From assembly GCA_937892395.1 (NCBI GenBank), contig CALAGJ010000170.1:1-31999 (forward strand): a stretch of DNA of 31,999 nt. Direction: 5' to 3'. Shown one piece after another: positions 14,479-24,184 of this stretch. The translations under genes and the position numbers were made by a program. The DNA is from an uncultured Parafilimonas sp. (GTDB lineage: Bacteria; Bacteroidota; Bacteroidia; Chitinophagales; Chitinophagaceae). The first letter of the stretch is position 1. Each line of letters starts with the position of its first letter. The notes under the pieces were generated by a model. It saw nothing but the letters and a program-made list of their open reading frames with translations. It was not told the origin of the DNA and did not search any database.

Positions 14479-17025
14479 ATGTTCAAAAAATGTACAATTT
14501 TTGTGTTTTCATTGCTATACCTGCAAGCACAAGCTCAAACCAGTTATTGGAAGAAAATATCCAATATAGATGCACAAAAATTAAATGCCGGAAAGGCAAT
14601 TTTTGATGCCTCATTTGTCCCGACAGCTTATAAGCTTTTTACTTTGGAAACAGATGCACTAAGGTCTGTAATAAAGAATAGTCCTGCTGAAACTAAAATC
14701 AAAAACATTTCTCAGGGAACTTTAATTAATGTTCCATTGCCAAATGGAGGCATTGAGCGTTTTCGTGTGGTAGAGTCATCCGTAATGATGCCTAAACTGC
14801 AAGCAAAATATTCAAACATAAGATCCTACAGTGGTCAGGGTGTTGATAATCCGGCACGCACCATTCGTTGTGATATATCTGCTATTGGCTTTCATGCCAC
14901 AATATCTACAGTTGGAGAGCCTACATTTTATATCAATCCTGTTAATCTGGAAAAAGGGATCTATGCAGTAAATGCAAGAAATAAAAATGACAAATCTTCT
15001 GAAAAATTTTCATGTGGACTTGAATCAAGTATTGAGGAAACGATAGAAAAAACCACTGCAAACAAAACAACTTATGTTGGTAATGTGGATGATGGATTTC
15101 TGCGCACTTATAGATTAGCATTATGCGCTACCGGTAAATGGAGTCAGGCTTCAATGACAGGTACTGAGGTTACAACTGAGGATAGCATTAATACAGTAAT
15201 GGCAAATTTTGTTGTTTACTTGGTACGTGCAAATGAAGTGTATGAAAGAGACTTAGGTATTCGTTTAATTTATGTTGAAAATAACGATACACTAATATTT
15301 TTAAACCCCGCCACCGATCCATTTGGCAGCCTCAATAGTAGTTGCCAAAAAACCTGTGATGCCAGAATTGGAGATGCAAATTATGATATTGGTCATGTGC
15401 TTGACAAAGCAGCTAATAATGGTAATGCAGGTTGTATAGGTTGTGTATGTAAAACAGGTCAAAAAGGTAGTGGCTTTACAGCATACAATAATTTGTCTTT
15501 GGTTGATTATTTTGTAATTGATTATTGGACACATGAAATGGGCCATCAGGTAGGAGCTAATCATACATTTACTTATTCTAACGAAAGTACGTCTGCCCAA
15601 ATAGAGCCTGGTAGTGGTAGTACTATAATGGGTTATGCAGGAATAACTGGAGGTACCGATGTACAACCTCATAGTGACGATTTATTTAGCGCTGCCAGTA
15701 TTGCACAAATATCAAATAACTTTAAATCTGCTTCCCTTGGAGGGGCTTGTGCTGTGAAGATTGCCAATGCTAATAATGTGCCTGTTGTTAGTGCAGGACA
15801 AGATTATATCATTCCAATATCTACCCCATTCCAACTCACCGGCACCGCATCTGATGTAGATGCAACAGATGTGATGAGTTATATATGGGAACAAATAGAT
15901 CTCAGAGAATCACCTGGTTTTTCTTCTATACCTAAATCTATCAATACAAAAGGACCGATGATGCGTACTTACAATTATACCAATAGTACAGTGCGTGTAA
16001 TACCTGAGCTAAACACAATTCTTGCAGGTTCTCTTGCTACAAAATTTGAAGTATTACCATCCGTTGCCAGAGAATTAAATTTTAGATTCACTGCAAGAGA
16101 CAATCATTTTGGTGGAGGTCAAAATGCAAGTGATAATATTTTAGTTACCGTAGATGCCGCATCTGGTCCATTTGTAATCAATACCGCAAATACAGCCACT
16201 TCGTGGAATGAAGGCGATATCGTAAGCATCAATTGGGATGTGGCCAATACAGATCAGGCACCCATCAATGTGTCCGCAGTAAATATTTGGCTATCTGTAG
16301 ATGGTGGAAATAGTTTCACAATTAAGCTTGCAGAAGCCACACCCAATGATGGTTCTGAATCCGTAACACTACCATTATTTACAAACTTAATAACCAATGC
16401 ACGCATCAAGGTAGAGGCAGTTGGTAATATTTTCTTTGATATCAACAATGCAGATATATCTATTGATGGTACTTTGCCGGTAAGTTGGCTAAGCGTATCA
16501 GCAGAAAAATCAGGTACTCAATCTGCCATCATCAAGTGGAGTACAGCAAATGAATTCAATAACAATTATTTCGAAATTCAGCGCAGCACAGATCGCAATA
16601 ACTATACAACCGTTAGTAAGCAAACTGCAGGCAGTCTTCCAAATGGTGTACAGCACTATAGTTTCAACGATGTACGCTTGCCAATGGGTACATTCTTCTA
16701 TCGCATCAAGCAAGTGGATAAAGATGGCAAATACAGTTATAGCCAAACAGCACAAATAACCATTGATGCCAATGGCATAAGCTGGGTATTAGTGCCAAAC
16801 CCTGCATCAGATAAAACAGCAGTATTATTCAATAAGCAACTTACTAATGTACAAGTAATTGTTTCAGATGCAAATGGAAGAACAGTGTTTACCAAATCAG
16901 AAACAACTATAGCGGCAGGTGCTACCATGGCATTGCCTGCACAAAAATTATCCAAAGGCATTTATCTTGTTAAGGTAATATCCAATGGAAATACAGACGT
17001 ACAAAAATTAGTGATCAGTAAGTAG
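14479..17025 (+). CDS. Secreted reprolysin-like zinc metallopeptidase with T9SS tail
   Basis: An 848-residue exported metallopeptidase. Residues 1-19 form a signal peptide (MFKKCTIFVFSLLYLQAQAQ), followed by a ~190-residue propeptide-like region. The catalytic part contains HEMGHQVGANH (His352, Glu353, His356, His362), a metzincin HExxHxxGxxH site, and a Met-turn STIMGYAG about 35 residues later. Downstream are PKD/Ig-like beta domains (~440-665) and a fibronectin-like segment (~668-765: SWLSVSAEKSG to YFYRIKQVDKDG-type motif). The C-terminus, WVLVPNPASDKTAVLF to GIYLVKVISNGNTDVQKLVISK, is a type A T9SS sorting domain. The protein is therefore expected to cross the outer membrane and be anchored or released. 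No T9SS machinery is in the window. It is monocistronic with its own promoter and a strong terminator. Confidence 0.93.
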   Translation: MFKKCTIFVFSLLYLQAQAQTSYWKKISNIDAQKLNAGKAIFDASFVPTAYKLFTLETDALRSVIKNSPAETKIKNISQGTLINVPLPNGGIERFRVVESSVMMPKLQAKYSNIRSYSGQGVDNPARTIRCDISAIGFHATISTVGEPTFYINPVNLEKGIYAVNARNKNDKSSEKFSCGLESSIEETIEKTTANKTTYVGNVDDGFLRTYRLALCATGKWSQASMTGTEVTTEDSINTVMANFVVYLVRANEVYERDLGIRLIYVENNDTLIFLNPATDPFGSLNSSCQKTCDARIGDANYDIGHVLDKAANNGNAGCIGCVCKTGQKGSGFTAYNNLSLVDYFVIDYWTHEMGHQVGANHTFTYSNESTSAQIEPGSGSTIMGYAGITGGTDVQPHSDDLFSAASIAQISNNFKSASLGGACAVKIANANNVPVVSAGQDYIIPISTPFQLTGTASDVDATDVMSYIWEQIDLRESPGFSSIPKSINTKGPMMRTYNYTNSTVRVIPELNTILAGSLATKFEVLPSVARELNFRFTARDNHFGGGQNASDNILVTVDAASGPFVINTANTATSWNEGDIVSINWDVANTDQAPINVSAVNIWLSVDGGNSFTIKLAEATPNDGSESVTLPLFTNLITNARIKVEAVGNIFFDINNADISIDGTLPVSWLSVSAEKSGTQSAIIKWSTANEFNNNYFEIQRSTDRNNYTTVSKQTAGSLPNGVQHYSFNDVRLPMGTFFYRIKQVDKDGKYSYSQTAQITIDANGISWVLVPNPASDKTAVLFNKQLTNVQVIVSDANGRTVFTKSETTIAAGATMALPAQKLSKGIYLVKVISNGNTDVQKLVISK

Positions 17026-17101
17026 GAGATTAAAACACATAAAAGAAAAAGACTGTTCACATAGAGGGCACTTAAAAAGCCTTCATATTTCAAGATAATC
17101 T

Positions 17102-17147
17102 AAAAAAAGCAACTGAGTTACATTCCGATCTAACTTGGTTGCTTTTT
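17102..17147 (+). terminator. Terminator of the metallopeptidase gene
   Basis: AAAAAAGCAAC, AGTTA, a 9-nt loop, TAACT and GTTGCTTTTTT form a long, nearly symmetric hairpin flanked by A and T runs. It is ~75 bp past the stop codon. Confidence 0.8.
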
Positions 17148-17712
17148 TATTAAGCTATGGTATAAATAGAATTGACTCAATTGGGCTTTTTAAATACGTT
17201 TTTCTAAATCAAGAAATTTTTATTTTTATCAGGGAATATGTGCGATGTTGTTTAGCTTTAATATTCATTTTAGGTTTACTTAGAATATTGCTAACATTAT
17301 TTGCATCTGCATATTTTGTATCAGATATAAATTTTCTCTTTTGTAAGCATCTGCATTTTTCAATTCACTATTTTTTGCTTCAATTTTTAGCGATATGTTG
17401 CATCTTTCCCACAATCCTCGGATTCTTGGAAAGCCATTTTTTCTTGTTGTGTCTGTAGTTTAATAGACAAAGTGTAAGACCCTGTTTAGCACCTTTTTAT
17501 AATAAACTGCTTTTATTATGGTAATTAAGTATAGCTGGGTACTCAAACATTCCTGCATCTTATAAGAGTTAAAGCAGTATAAATAGGGTATATTTTTTTG
17601 ATGCAATTGTTTGCCAATTGTTAAAGGTCTTTCTGAAGCAGCCTTACTCTTAAACTATAAAATCAAATGAGTAGTCTGTTAAGCATTCATTTAAAAAATT
17701 AAATTTAAAATT
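17148..17712. other. Intergenic region with nothing recognised
   Basis: AT-rich sequence with no recognisable gene, RNA or repeat. A 107-codon frame at 17135-17458 begins inside the terminator with a TTG and has only hydrophobic low-complexity character, so it is not called. Confidence 0.6.
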
Positions 17713-18273
17713 ATGAAAAGAAAAATGATGATGTTAGCAGGTGCTTTTTTAATAAGTATATCTATAATTAATGCACAGCATATTAATAGAGACAATGCAA
17801 AAGGAAAGGCAAAGCAAGCTAAAGCAGTAGCCACAAAAGATGCAAAAAAAGTAGAATCTATACGCAATGATGTAAAGCAGTCAGACGCATTGAATAAAGC
17901 ACAAAAAGACGCTTTAAATAAAGATTACAAAGTAGCTCAAAAAAACTATAAAAACAATTTGAAGGTTGCAGAGAATAATAAGGAGTTACTCAATAAAAAA
18001 TATACAAAAGAAGAGCAGGCTAAAATTATAGAAACTTACAATGCTGGTAAAGAGGAATATAAGTCCGATAAGAGAAATCTAATTGCGCAGCAAAAAGATG
18101 CAAAAAAATCTTTGAAAAATGGTGGTAATTCTAATCCATCTTCAAAGTTTAATGCGGCAAAAATTCACAAAAAAGATCGTAAATATTATAACAATAAAAA
18201 GAATGTAGGAGCATCAACTACACCTCCTATCATCAATGAACCAGTTTCAGATACACAAGAAGTTGTTGAGTAG
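17713..18273 (+). CDS. Exported lysine-rich helical protein, function unknown
   Basis: I do not recognise a family. The 186-residue product starts with a clear signal peptide (MKRKMMMLAGAFLISISIINAQH). A very Lys/Asn/Ala-rich, highly charged helical region follows, with repeated K-A-x-x-K patterns (residues ~27-135) suggestive of a coiled coil or extended helix. The tail is Asn- and Pro-containing (GGNSNPSSKF to ASTTPPIINEPVSD). No enzyme motif or T9SS domain is present. Location is likely periplasmic or surface. A TAAATTTA box lies 5 nt before the ATG, similar to the arrangement at the two caspase genes. It is followed by a strong terminator and is therefore a single-gene unit. Confidence 0.75.
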   Translation: MKRKMMMLAGAFLISISIINAQHINRDNAKGKAKQAKAVATKDAKKVESIRNDVKQSDALNKAQKDALNKDYKVAQKNYKNNLKVAENNKELLNKKYTKEEQAKIIETYNAGKEEYKSDKRNLIAQQKDAKKSLKNGGNSNPSSKFNAAKIHKKDRKYYNNKKNVGASTTPPIINEPVSDTQEVVE

Positions 18274-18292
18274 TTTTGTTTCATAAAGTAGA

Positions 18293-18323
18293 AGCCACTT
18301 GCATAAAGCAGGTGGCTTTTTTT
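18293..18323 (+). terminator. Terminator of the lysine-rich protein gene
   Basis: AGCCACTTGC and GCAGGTGGCT form a 10-bp stem (one G-T pair) with a 5-nt loop, then a T run, 20 bp after the stop codon. Confidence 0.85.
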
Positions 18324-18402
18324 ATGTAAAATGAAAATTAGCCATTTGTGGTATATGGTTTGAAAAAAGAAAGAGAGAACATTTTACGATTTGAAAAATA
18401 GT

Positions 18403-18410
18403 TATTTTTG
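18403..18410 (+). promoter_or_regulatory. Candidate -7 box for the propeller protein gene
   Basis: TATTTTTG matches TAnnTTTG exactly, 9 nt before the ATG at 18420. No good -33 element was seen. Confidence 0.3.
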
Positions 18411-18419
18411 AAAAAAAAT

Positions 18420-20024
18420 ATGAAACGATATTACCTGCCTGTATTTTTTTCATTTTTCTTTATACTATCCCATGCACAACTTTTTGTGCAGCAATGGGCA
18501 TCTTGTAAAGATGAGCCAAATACCCTAATTAATACCACACACATCACCACAGATCGATTTGGAAACACCTATATGGCAGGAACAGAAAAAGATATTTTTG
18601 AATCTGGCTTTCCTCCACACATGTTTATCTTGAAAATAAATGCAGCTGGAAGTTTTAGTTGGAAAAAATATTATAATGAACTTAAAGATTCATCTGATGA
18701 GGTTAAAGGTATTGCCACTGACGCACAAGGCAATGTTTATCTGACTGGTAGCCGAATGCAAGTGGGTGGTTGTGATGTATGTCCAGATTATGCCATTAAA
18801 GATATGTTTACCACTAAGTATGCGCCAAACGGAAATATAATCTGGAGAAACAGGTATGCAGTTGGTGAGTTTAAATTAGGCTCACCTTCAGAAATAAAAG
18901 TTACCACAAATGGCTATAGCTTGGTAACAGGGTATTACAAAGAATATTCGTCAGCATTTGCTTCGTTTAATTATACAATGACTGCTTTGCTATATGGCCC
19001 GGAAGGAAAGCTAATTAACTCTGTATTAGCTCCGAATATAATTGCATATTCTGGTGCTGTGGACAAGCAACTTAACCTTATAGTAGCAGGTGAAGAAATT
19101 GTCTCCAATGTAACCAAGCCAGTAGTTGCAAAATTTAATAAAAATGGAAATTTACTTTGGAAGACAATTTTGGATGAATCAAATAGAAAAGGAACATTTT
19201 ATAATGTTTTCACTGATAAAGATGGAGAGATTTATGCCAATGGACAAGCTAATAATGTCAATTTTGCACAGCCTAATATTGTAACAGCCAAATATGACAA
19301 AAACGGAATACAACTTTGGAAAAGAAGTGAGATAAACAGGACATTTACGGGCAAGGGTAGTTTTGGTGATTATGAAGTAGATGCCTTTGGCAACAGTTAT
19401 ATCTGTGGATATCAGGATTATGGTGGTACTGATAGAGATTGGCTCACCATGAGATACGATAAAAATGGCGTCAAGAAATGGTCAAAAGTTTTTGTGGATC
19501 CTGTTATGTTTGGCAATTATCCTCAGGATATTGAGCTAACCAAAGATGGCCGATTGTTAGTATCCGGAAATGGCACTCCATCCGCACCTTTTGTGTATTC
19601 CTATAACACCATTATGTATGATACAACTGGCACACAATTATGGCAATCTTATTACTCCGTAAGTCCTGGTCAAAATAGCCTTTCAGTTGGTGCAAGAATG
19701 GATGCTGCAGGAAATATTTATGTTGGTGGTAGTGGAGTATGCGTGGTAAAGTATAAACCAAATACTTCCAATGCATCAGCACAGCACACAGCTGTGTCAT
19801 GGAGATTGACACCCAATCCTGCATTTAATTATATCACTATTTCAGGAAAAAATATTCTATCATATACAATCGTAAATACATTTGGCATGGCTTTAAAAAA
19901 GGGAGTTCTACCATCCAATGAGGCTAGTCATAATATTGATATTTCTCCTTTGAAAGCAGGTACTTACTTTATAGAAATAGAAACACTAAATGGAAGAGAT
20001 AAAAAATCTTTTCAGAAATTGTAA
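18420..20024 (+). CDS. Exported SBBP-like beta-propeller protein with T9SS tail
   Basis: A 534-residue protein from ATG 18420 (MKRYYLPVFFSFFFILSHAQ, signal peptide); an in-frame TTG four codons upstream is less likely. The body consists of repeats of the form 'D..GN.Y..G....F....YD.NG...W', for example DRFGNTYMAG, DAQGNVYLTGS, YAPNGNIIWRNRY, DKDGEIYANGQ, YDKNGIQLWKR, DAFGNSYICGYQ, YDKNGVKKWSK, and DAAGNIYVGGS. This is the SBBP-type beta-propeller pattern. The C-terminus, WRLTPNPAFNYITISG to LKAGTYFIEIETLNGRDKKSFQKL, is a T9SS type A sorting domain. No catalytic residues were seen. It is probably a surface or secreted binding protein of unknown ligand. Confidence 0.88.
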   Translation: MKRYYLPVFFSFFFILSHAQLFVQQWASCKDEPNTLINTTHITTDRFGNTYMAGTEKDIFESGFPPHMFILKINAAGSFSWKKYYNELKDSSDEVKGIATDAQGNVYLTGSRMQVGGCDVCPDYAIKDMFTTKYAPNGNIIWRNRYAVGEFKLGSPSEIKVTTNGYSLVTGYYKEYSSAFASFNYTMTALLYGPEGKLINSVLAPNIIAYSGAVDKQLNLIVAGEEIVSNVTKPVVAKFNKNGNLLWKTILDESNRKGTFYNVFTDKDGEIYANGQANNVNFAQPNIVTAKYDKNGIQLWKRSEINRTFTGKGSFGDYEVDAFGNSYICGYQDYGGTDRDWLTMRYDKNGVKKWSKVFVDPVMFGNYPQDIELTKDGRLLVSGNGTPSAPFVYSYNTIMYDTTGTQLWQSYYSVSPGQNSLSVGARMDAAGNIYVGGSGVCVVKYKPNTSNASAQHTAVSWRLTPNPAFNYITISGKNILSYTIVNTFGMALKKGVLPSNEASHNIDISPLKAGTYFIEIETLNGRDKKSFQKL

Positions 20025-20067
20025 AATGGTTCATCATCGTTAGTTGCATGCTGTTCAATATTTCAAC

Positions 20068-20097
20068 TTTGGTGTTGTAGAAATACAATTACTTTTA
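20068..20097 (+). promoter_or_regulatory. Candidate promoter of the MerR-type gene
   Basis: TTTG (20068-20071), 18-nt spacer, and TACTTTTA (20090-20097, one mismatch to TAnnTTTG) end 4 nt before the ATG at 20102. The transcript would be leaderless or nearly so. Confidence 0.35.
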
Positions 20098-20101
20098 CAT
20101 C

Positions 20102-20620
20102 ATGCAACTCAGTTTATTTGATGATCAGGAATTTGCTCCCAAAAAAAAGAAGCCTGTTATTGTTGTAAAAAAACAACTGGAAAAAAAACAGGCTCCTGAG
20201 CAAATTATTATTGAAAAAAAGCCGGGTAAAAGAGGAAGAAAATCTTTGAAAGAAGCATCGGAAGATGCAGCATTATTTAGCATTCCTGATGATGATGTAC
20301 TTTTTCAAAAACAATATTATCCCATTGCACTGGTTGCAGAATGGTTTCATACTACTCACTCCCAAATTAGGTATTGGGAAAATGAATTTGACATACTAAA
20401 ACCAAAAAAAAATAAAAAGGGTGATCGATTTTTTAGACCCGAGGATATTAAAAATCTTCGATTGATTTATTACTTATTGCGTCAGCAAAAATTTTCTATT
20501 GAAGGTGCAAAACAATACTTAAAAGATTTTCATAAAAAAGCCTCCACAGACCTGAAAATAGTGGAGTGTCTGAATCAATGTAAAAGTTTTTTATTAGAAG
20601 TGCGTTCCGCATTAGAATAA
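20102..20620 (+). CDS. MerR family transcriptional regulator
   Basis: A 172-residue DNA-binding protein. The N-terminal ~60 residues are a Lys-rich, low-complexity extension (KKKKPVIVVKKQLEKKQ, GKRGRKSLKE). Residues ~72-145 form a MerR-type winged helix: YYPIALVAEWFHTTHSQIRYWENEFDILKPKKNKKGDRFF (continuing RPEDIKNLRLIYYLLRQQKFSIEGAKQYL). The SQIRYWE and RxFRPEDI motifs are characteristic. A short helical C-terminus follows without a recognised ligand-binding domain. It converges on the first WD40-caspase gene with only 12 bp between stop codons. Its targets cannot be deduced; a regulatory link to neighbours is speculation. Confidence 0.88.
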   Translation: MQLSLFDDQEFAPKKKKPVIVVKKQLEKKQAPEQIIIEKKPGKRGRKSLKEASEDAALFSIPDDDVLFQKQYYPIALVAEWFHTTHSQIRYWENEFDILKPKKNKKGDRFFRPEDIKNLRLIYYLLRQQKFSIEGAKQYLKDFHKKASTDLKIVECLNQCKSFLLEVRSALE

Positions 20621-20632
20621 GATCCATCAATA

Positions 20633-23600
20633 TCATTCCTTCACCTCCACCGGAAAATCATTGCCAAATCCATAGCTGGCCGGATACTGCGGTGTGCCAT
20701 GATATTTCTTCATTATTTCAGGTACCGCCTGTTGCAAATAATTCTTCAAATTGTTTACCGTTATCATTTTATTATTCAATGCCGCTCCTTTCAAAGCTTC
20801 CAGCAATACATAGGTAAATGCACCATGGCCCAGCGATGCAAACTCATTGGCAAATTGCTGTGCGCCACTGGCTGCCATCCAATGTGTACCCGTACTCCTT
20901 GCTACTACCGCAATACTTTTTTGCTGATTGGCATCATTGCTCAGCATAGCTTCAAATGCACCCGCACTTTGGCAAGCATCCAGAATAAACAATTGTTTTT
21001 GTGCAGGTATATCTATAGCAAATTGTTGTAGTTTTTTTGATGCTATTCCTTTTTGCTCCAGTTCAGTTTGCACATTGCTTAGGTTGCTCACATTGGTGGG
21101 CACCAAATAAAATTCGTTGTTTTTACCAATCACTCCATGACCTGCGTAGTAGAATAAAAATACATCTTCGGGTTTTGCATTTTTTTGTACATCAAGTAGT
21201 GCTGCTTCTATGCCTTGCATATCTGCTTTGCTATCGGTTACAAAATATGTTTTTACTGTATTGATAACAGACTTTGCATCTTTTTCAATTTCCTCTTTAA
21301 ATGCAGTAGCATCTGCCAATGCATAGTTAAGACTCATGCTTTTGTTTTCGTATTCATTGATGCCAACAACTATCAAATACATGGTGGCATTTTTGTCTAT
21401 AGTAGCCACAGTACTATTGTTGTTGTTGGGTATTGGTTTTAAATCGTTGGCTGTATTATTTGTTTCAGTATAAATTACAGCTATTTCATCAGGATCGCTT
21501 TCTGTTCTTTGACTGTTTAGTGCTATTGCCCGAATACTATTTTGGCCGGGTAATAAATTGATGATATATTTTTTTACGGCCGTTTTATTTTGGTCATCTG
21601 TTACAATTAAATTTCTGGTAACAAGTGTTACAATTTTTCCATTATGAAATACACGAATTTCATCTACTGTATCATCCAAAGCATCTGCGGATACAGTTAT
21701 TTCAGCAGCACCTGTTGTATTCTGGTAAGTAGGTATATCATCAGATACTTCTAAATTTCTTTGCATAGCTGCATAGGCAATAGACACTTTTGGAGGATCG
21801 CTAAGTTGAGCCACATCTGGTGGTGTAAATTTTTCTCCATTCAATTTTCTTCTTAATAAATCAGGAGTATAAAACTGTTCATATAATTTTTCTAAAGGAA
21901 TGGCTTTATTATTTTTTACAAAATATAATTCTTTCATACCCTCCGGACTGCCATCAAACAATCCTTCAGGAGATACGAAAATATATTCATTAGTTTTTTC
22001 AATAAAATAATAAGTACCCAATAATTCTCCGGATTGTGTATCCCAAACTTGTACACCTTTTTGAGTGGTTGATGCAAATAGTACACGGTCATCTGTTGAA
22101 AAAGCGGCACTCAAAAAATCATTATTATTTTGGGCACGAATCTCTCTGATTATTTTTCCCTCTTTGGTAATGAGTTTAAGGTTATAAGTACCCACTTGGT
22201 ACTGACCTACTTCACCAACTGCAATAATATTATTTTTAATATCTCCACCCAGTACTGACAAACGGTTGATGTGTTCAATTTCAAAAGAAGAAATATAGCC
22301 GGGTTCATCTGCTTTATATATGCTTACATTATATTGTTGTTTATTAGCAAATAAATAATAGCTGTCGTTCAAAAACTTAATCATTGAAATCGATTGGTCC
22401 GGCTGAGCAGGATCTCTGGATGGTATATTGAGAGCAAGCTGTTTTGTTTCAAGATTATATACCTTTAAATAATCTGTAACGGTGCCTGCAAGACAAGCAA
22501 AATATTTACCATCAAAACTAGAGGAGCATTCATAAAAAGAACCCCCAAAAGAAAATAATTTTGTTACTAAACCTGTATTGATATCAATGGCATTTATTTC
22601 AGCTTTTCCCCGGTTGGTAAATACAATTTTTGAATTGTTGTAATGAAAAAAACAATGCTCTCCTTTGGCATCAAAACCTGCAGGCATGGATAAAGTTTTT
22701 ACCGTTTTTCCAGTTGCTCTATCTGTTATTTTAATTTGATTTCCTATGCCTGCAGCAAATTTTCCATCTGGGCTGTAAATCACTGCTGGTGTGGCTTCTA
22801 TAAATTTATCAGGTCTAAATGTTTCCATATTAAAACTGCGTATGCCATCATCTTCGGTAGAAAATTCAAGACTATTATCTGCCATCAGTCTTTGACTAAG
22901 ATTTGCATAGTAAAAAAACTGCTTAAAATCTGTAATTCTATTCTGAAAGGGATGAGCAATGCTTGTAGATTGCAGATCATAAGTTAGTATCTCTGTATTA
23001 TTATTATAGACGATTTTGTTTGAGCCTGGTAATTGAAGTGCATGGTTGCCGTAAAATATTCCTTCTTTAACCTCAGATTCGGGTACATTAATTGAGTTTA
23101 GAACAGACAAGTCGGTTGGCTTTAAAACATCAGTTTTATAGATAGAAGATTTGCTATCATTTCTAAAAATAACATAGCCCGCATCTGCAGCACAAGTACC
23201 TAAAATATATCCAGGAAGCGTTTTAGTTTTTACAATTTTTCCACTGTATATATCAAAGATATTTAAAACTAATCCTTCATCATACGATGCTGCTATAATT
23301 CTTTTTAAATTTTTATCAAATGAAAATTGATCCATTCGTGCATTTTTTACAGATGATAAATCAACTTGTGATACCACACTAAGCGCATCCATATTTAAAA
23401 TACTCCATCCATTATTATTTACAACTAAGAGCTGATTATCGTCCAGTTGATAAAATTTATACAGAGAACCCAATTTTTCCACCGCATCATTGATACGATT
23501 AATTTCCTCTCCAGTTCTTGCATCAAAAATCATTAAACTGCCATAGTCAGTGGCGTACACTTTTGAACCATCAGGACTAAATGCTGCGCCATTGGTACAC

Positions 23601-23944
23601 GAATAACTTTTACTAAATATTTCTTTGCCAGTAGCAATATCATAACAGAATAACCCACCAGATGTACTAGCTAACACTTTATCTAATTGGTCAGTTATAT
23701 GCAGACTTCTTGTTTCGGAAGCTGTAAGACTTATTTCTAAACTTATTTCATGTAACTTCTTTTTGTTCTGCATATCCCATACCATAACCGTTTTATATGA
23801 TGAGGAGGCTACATATCTTCCATTTGAAGTGGTGGCAATCTGTTCAATATCTTTAGCATGGCCAGATGGAATAGTAAGCTGAACCCCTTGCGCAGCAAGC
23901 ATTCCGGTGTATAGAGAAAATAGGAGCGTTAAAATTTTATTCAT
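20633..23944 (-). CDS. Exported WD40-caspase protein (copy A)
   Basis: An 1103-residue protein. Residues 1-18 are a signal peptide (MNKILTLLFSLYTGMLAAQ). Residues ~20-670 carry WD40/YVTN-like blades, for example VASSSYKTVMVWDMQNKK, AFSPDGSKVYATDYGSLMIFDARTGE, and LFASTTQKGVQVWDTQSGELLG. A conserved linker (~670-850) contains SPEGLFDGSPEGMK and an Ig-like part. Residues ~852-1098 form a caspase-like (peptidase C14) domain: LIVVGINEYENKS, FYYAGHGV with catalytic His936, and LFILDACQSAG with catalytic Cys991. Both catalytic residues are present. No T9SS tail is visible, so a periplasmic location is likely. The last ~750 bp match copy B almost perfectly, whereas the rest is clearly diverged. The target and trigger are unknown. 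Confidence 0.93.
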   Translation of the reverse strand: MNKILTLLFSLYTGMLAAQGVQLTIPSGHAKDIEQIATTSNGRYVASSSYKTVMVWDMQNKKKLHEISLEISLTASETRSLHITDQLDKVLASTSGGLFCYDIATGKEIFSKSYSCTNGAAFSPDGSKVYATDYGSLMIFDARTGEEINRINDAVEKLGSLYKFYQLDDNQLLVVNNNGWSILNMDALSVVSQVDLSSVKNARMDQFSFDKNLKRIIAASYDEGLVLNIFDIYSGKIVKTKTLPGYILGTCAADAGYVIFRNDSKSSIYKTDVLKPTDLSVLNSINVPESEVKEGIFYGNHALQLPGSNKIVYNNNTEILTYDLQSTSIAHPFQNRITDFKQFFYYANLSQRLMADNSLEFSTEDDGIRSFNMETFRPDKFIEATPAVIYSPDGKFAAGIGNQIKITDRATGKTVKTLSMPAGFDAKGEHCFFHYNNSKIVFTNRGKAEINAIDINTGLVTKLFSFGGSFYECSSSFDGKYFACLAGTVTDYLKVYNLETKQLALNIPSRDPAQPDQSISMIKFLNDSYYLFANKQQYNVSIYKADEPGYISSFEIEHINRLSVLGGDIKNNIIAVGEVGQYQVGTYNLKLITKEGKIIREIRAQNNNDFLSAAFSTDDRVLFASTTQKGVQVWDTQSGELLGTYYFIEKTNEYIFVSPEGLFDGSPEGMKELYFVKNNKAIPLEKLYEQFYTPDLLRRKLNGEKFTPPDVAQLSDPPKVSIAYAAMQRNLEVSDDIPTYQNTTGAAEITVSADALDDTVDEIRVFHNGKIVTLVTRNLIVTDDQNKTAVKKYIINLLPGQNSIRAIALNSQRTESDPDEIAVIYTETNNTANDLKPIPNNNNSTVATIDKNATMYLIVVGINEYENKSMSLNYALADATAFKEEIEKDAKSVINTVKTYFVTDSKADMQGIEAALLDVQKNAKPEDVFLFYYAGHGVIGKNNEFYLVPTNVSNLSNVQTELEQKGIASKKLQQFAIDIPAQKQLFILDACQSAGAFEAMLSNDANQQKSIAVVARSTGTHWMAASGAQQFANEFASLGHGAFTYVLLEALKGAALNNKMITVNNLKNYLQQAVPEIMKKYHGTPQYPASYGFGNDFPVEVKE
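20649..21399. repeat. Direct repeat encoding the caspase domain (copy A)
   Basis: 751 bp that match 24201-24951 (offset 3552) at every position compared except 21374 (C) versus 24926 (T), a silent Leu codon change. Similarity ends abruptly at both sides: C-terminal residues VKE versus IKF, and the linker just before DKNATMYL. Confidence 0.95.
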
Positions 23945-23949
23945 AGCAA

Positions 23950-23957
23950 CAAATTTA
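23950..23957 (-). promoter_or_regulatory. Candidate -7 box of caspase gene A
   Basis: TAAATTTG on the minus strand, an exact TAnnTTTG match, lies 5 nt before the ATG. The same box at the same distance precedes copy B. Confidence 0.35.
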
Positions 23958-24184
23958 TTTTAGAATGAGAAGCACTGTGTGCAATAAAAAATATTTTATA
24001 TTGATATTTCTATTCTGTTTATCATAAACGTAATAAATAAAAATAAAAGATCTGTTCGTAATCCCTCACGCTGCAAAGCGGATATAAACAGCACATCTAT
24101 TAAAACACGCATCAACTTTATAATAGTAGAAGATGATTTATAGTTCTGAACATTTGACAATATAACCTTGGACTATGCATACCA

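Noticed and set aside
17135..17458. A 107-codon plus-strand frame after the metallopeptidase gene
   Set aside because: It starts with a TTG inside a strong terminator hairpin, has no recognisable protein features beyond hydrophobicity, and no promoter.
20699..21264. Plus-strand open frames of up to 110 codons, repeated at 24251-24816
   Set aside because: They are antisense to the caspase domain and are duplicated only because that domain is duplicated.
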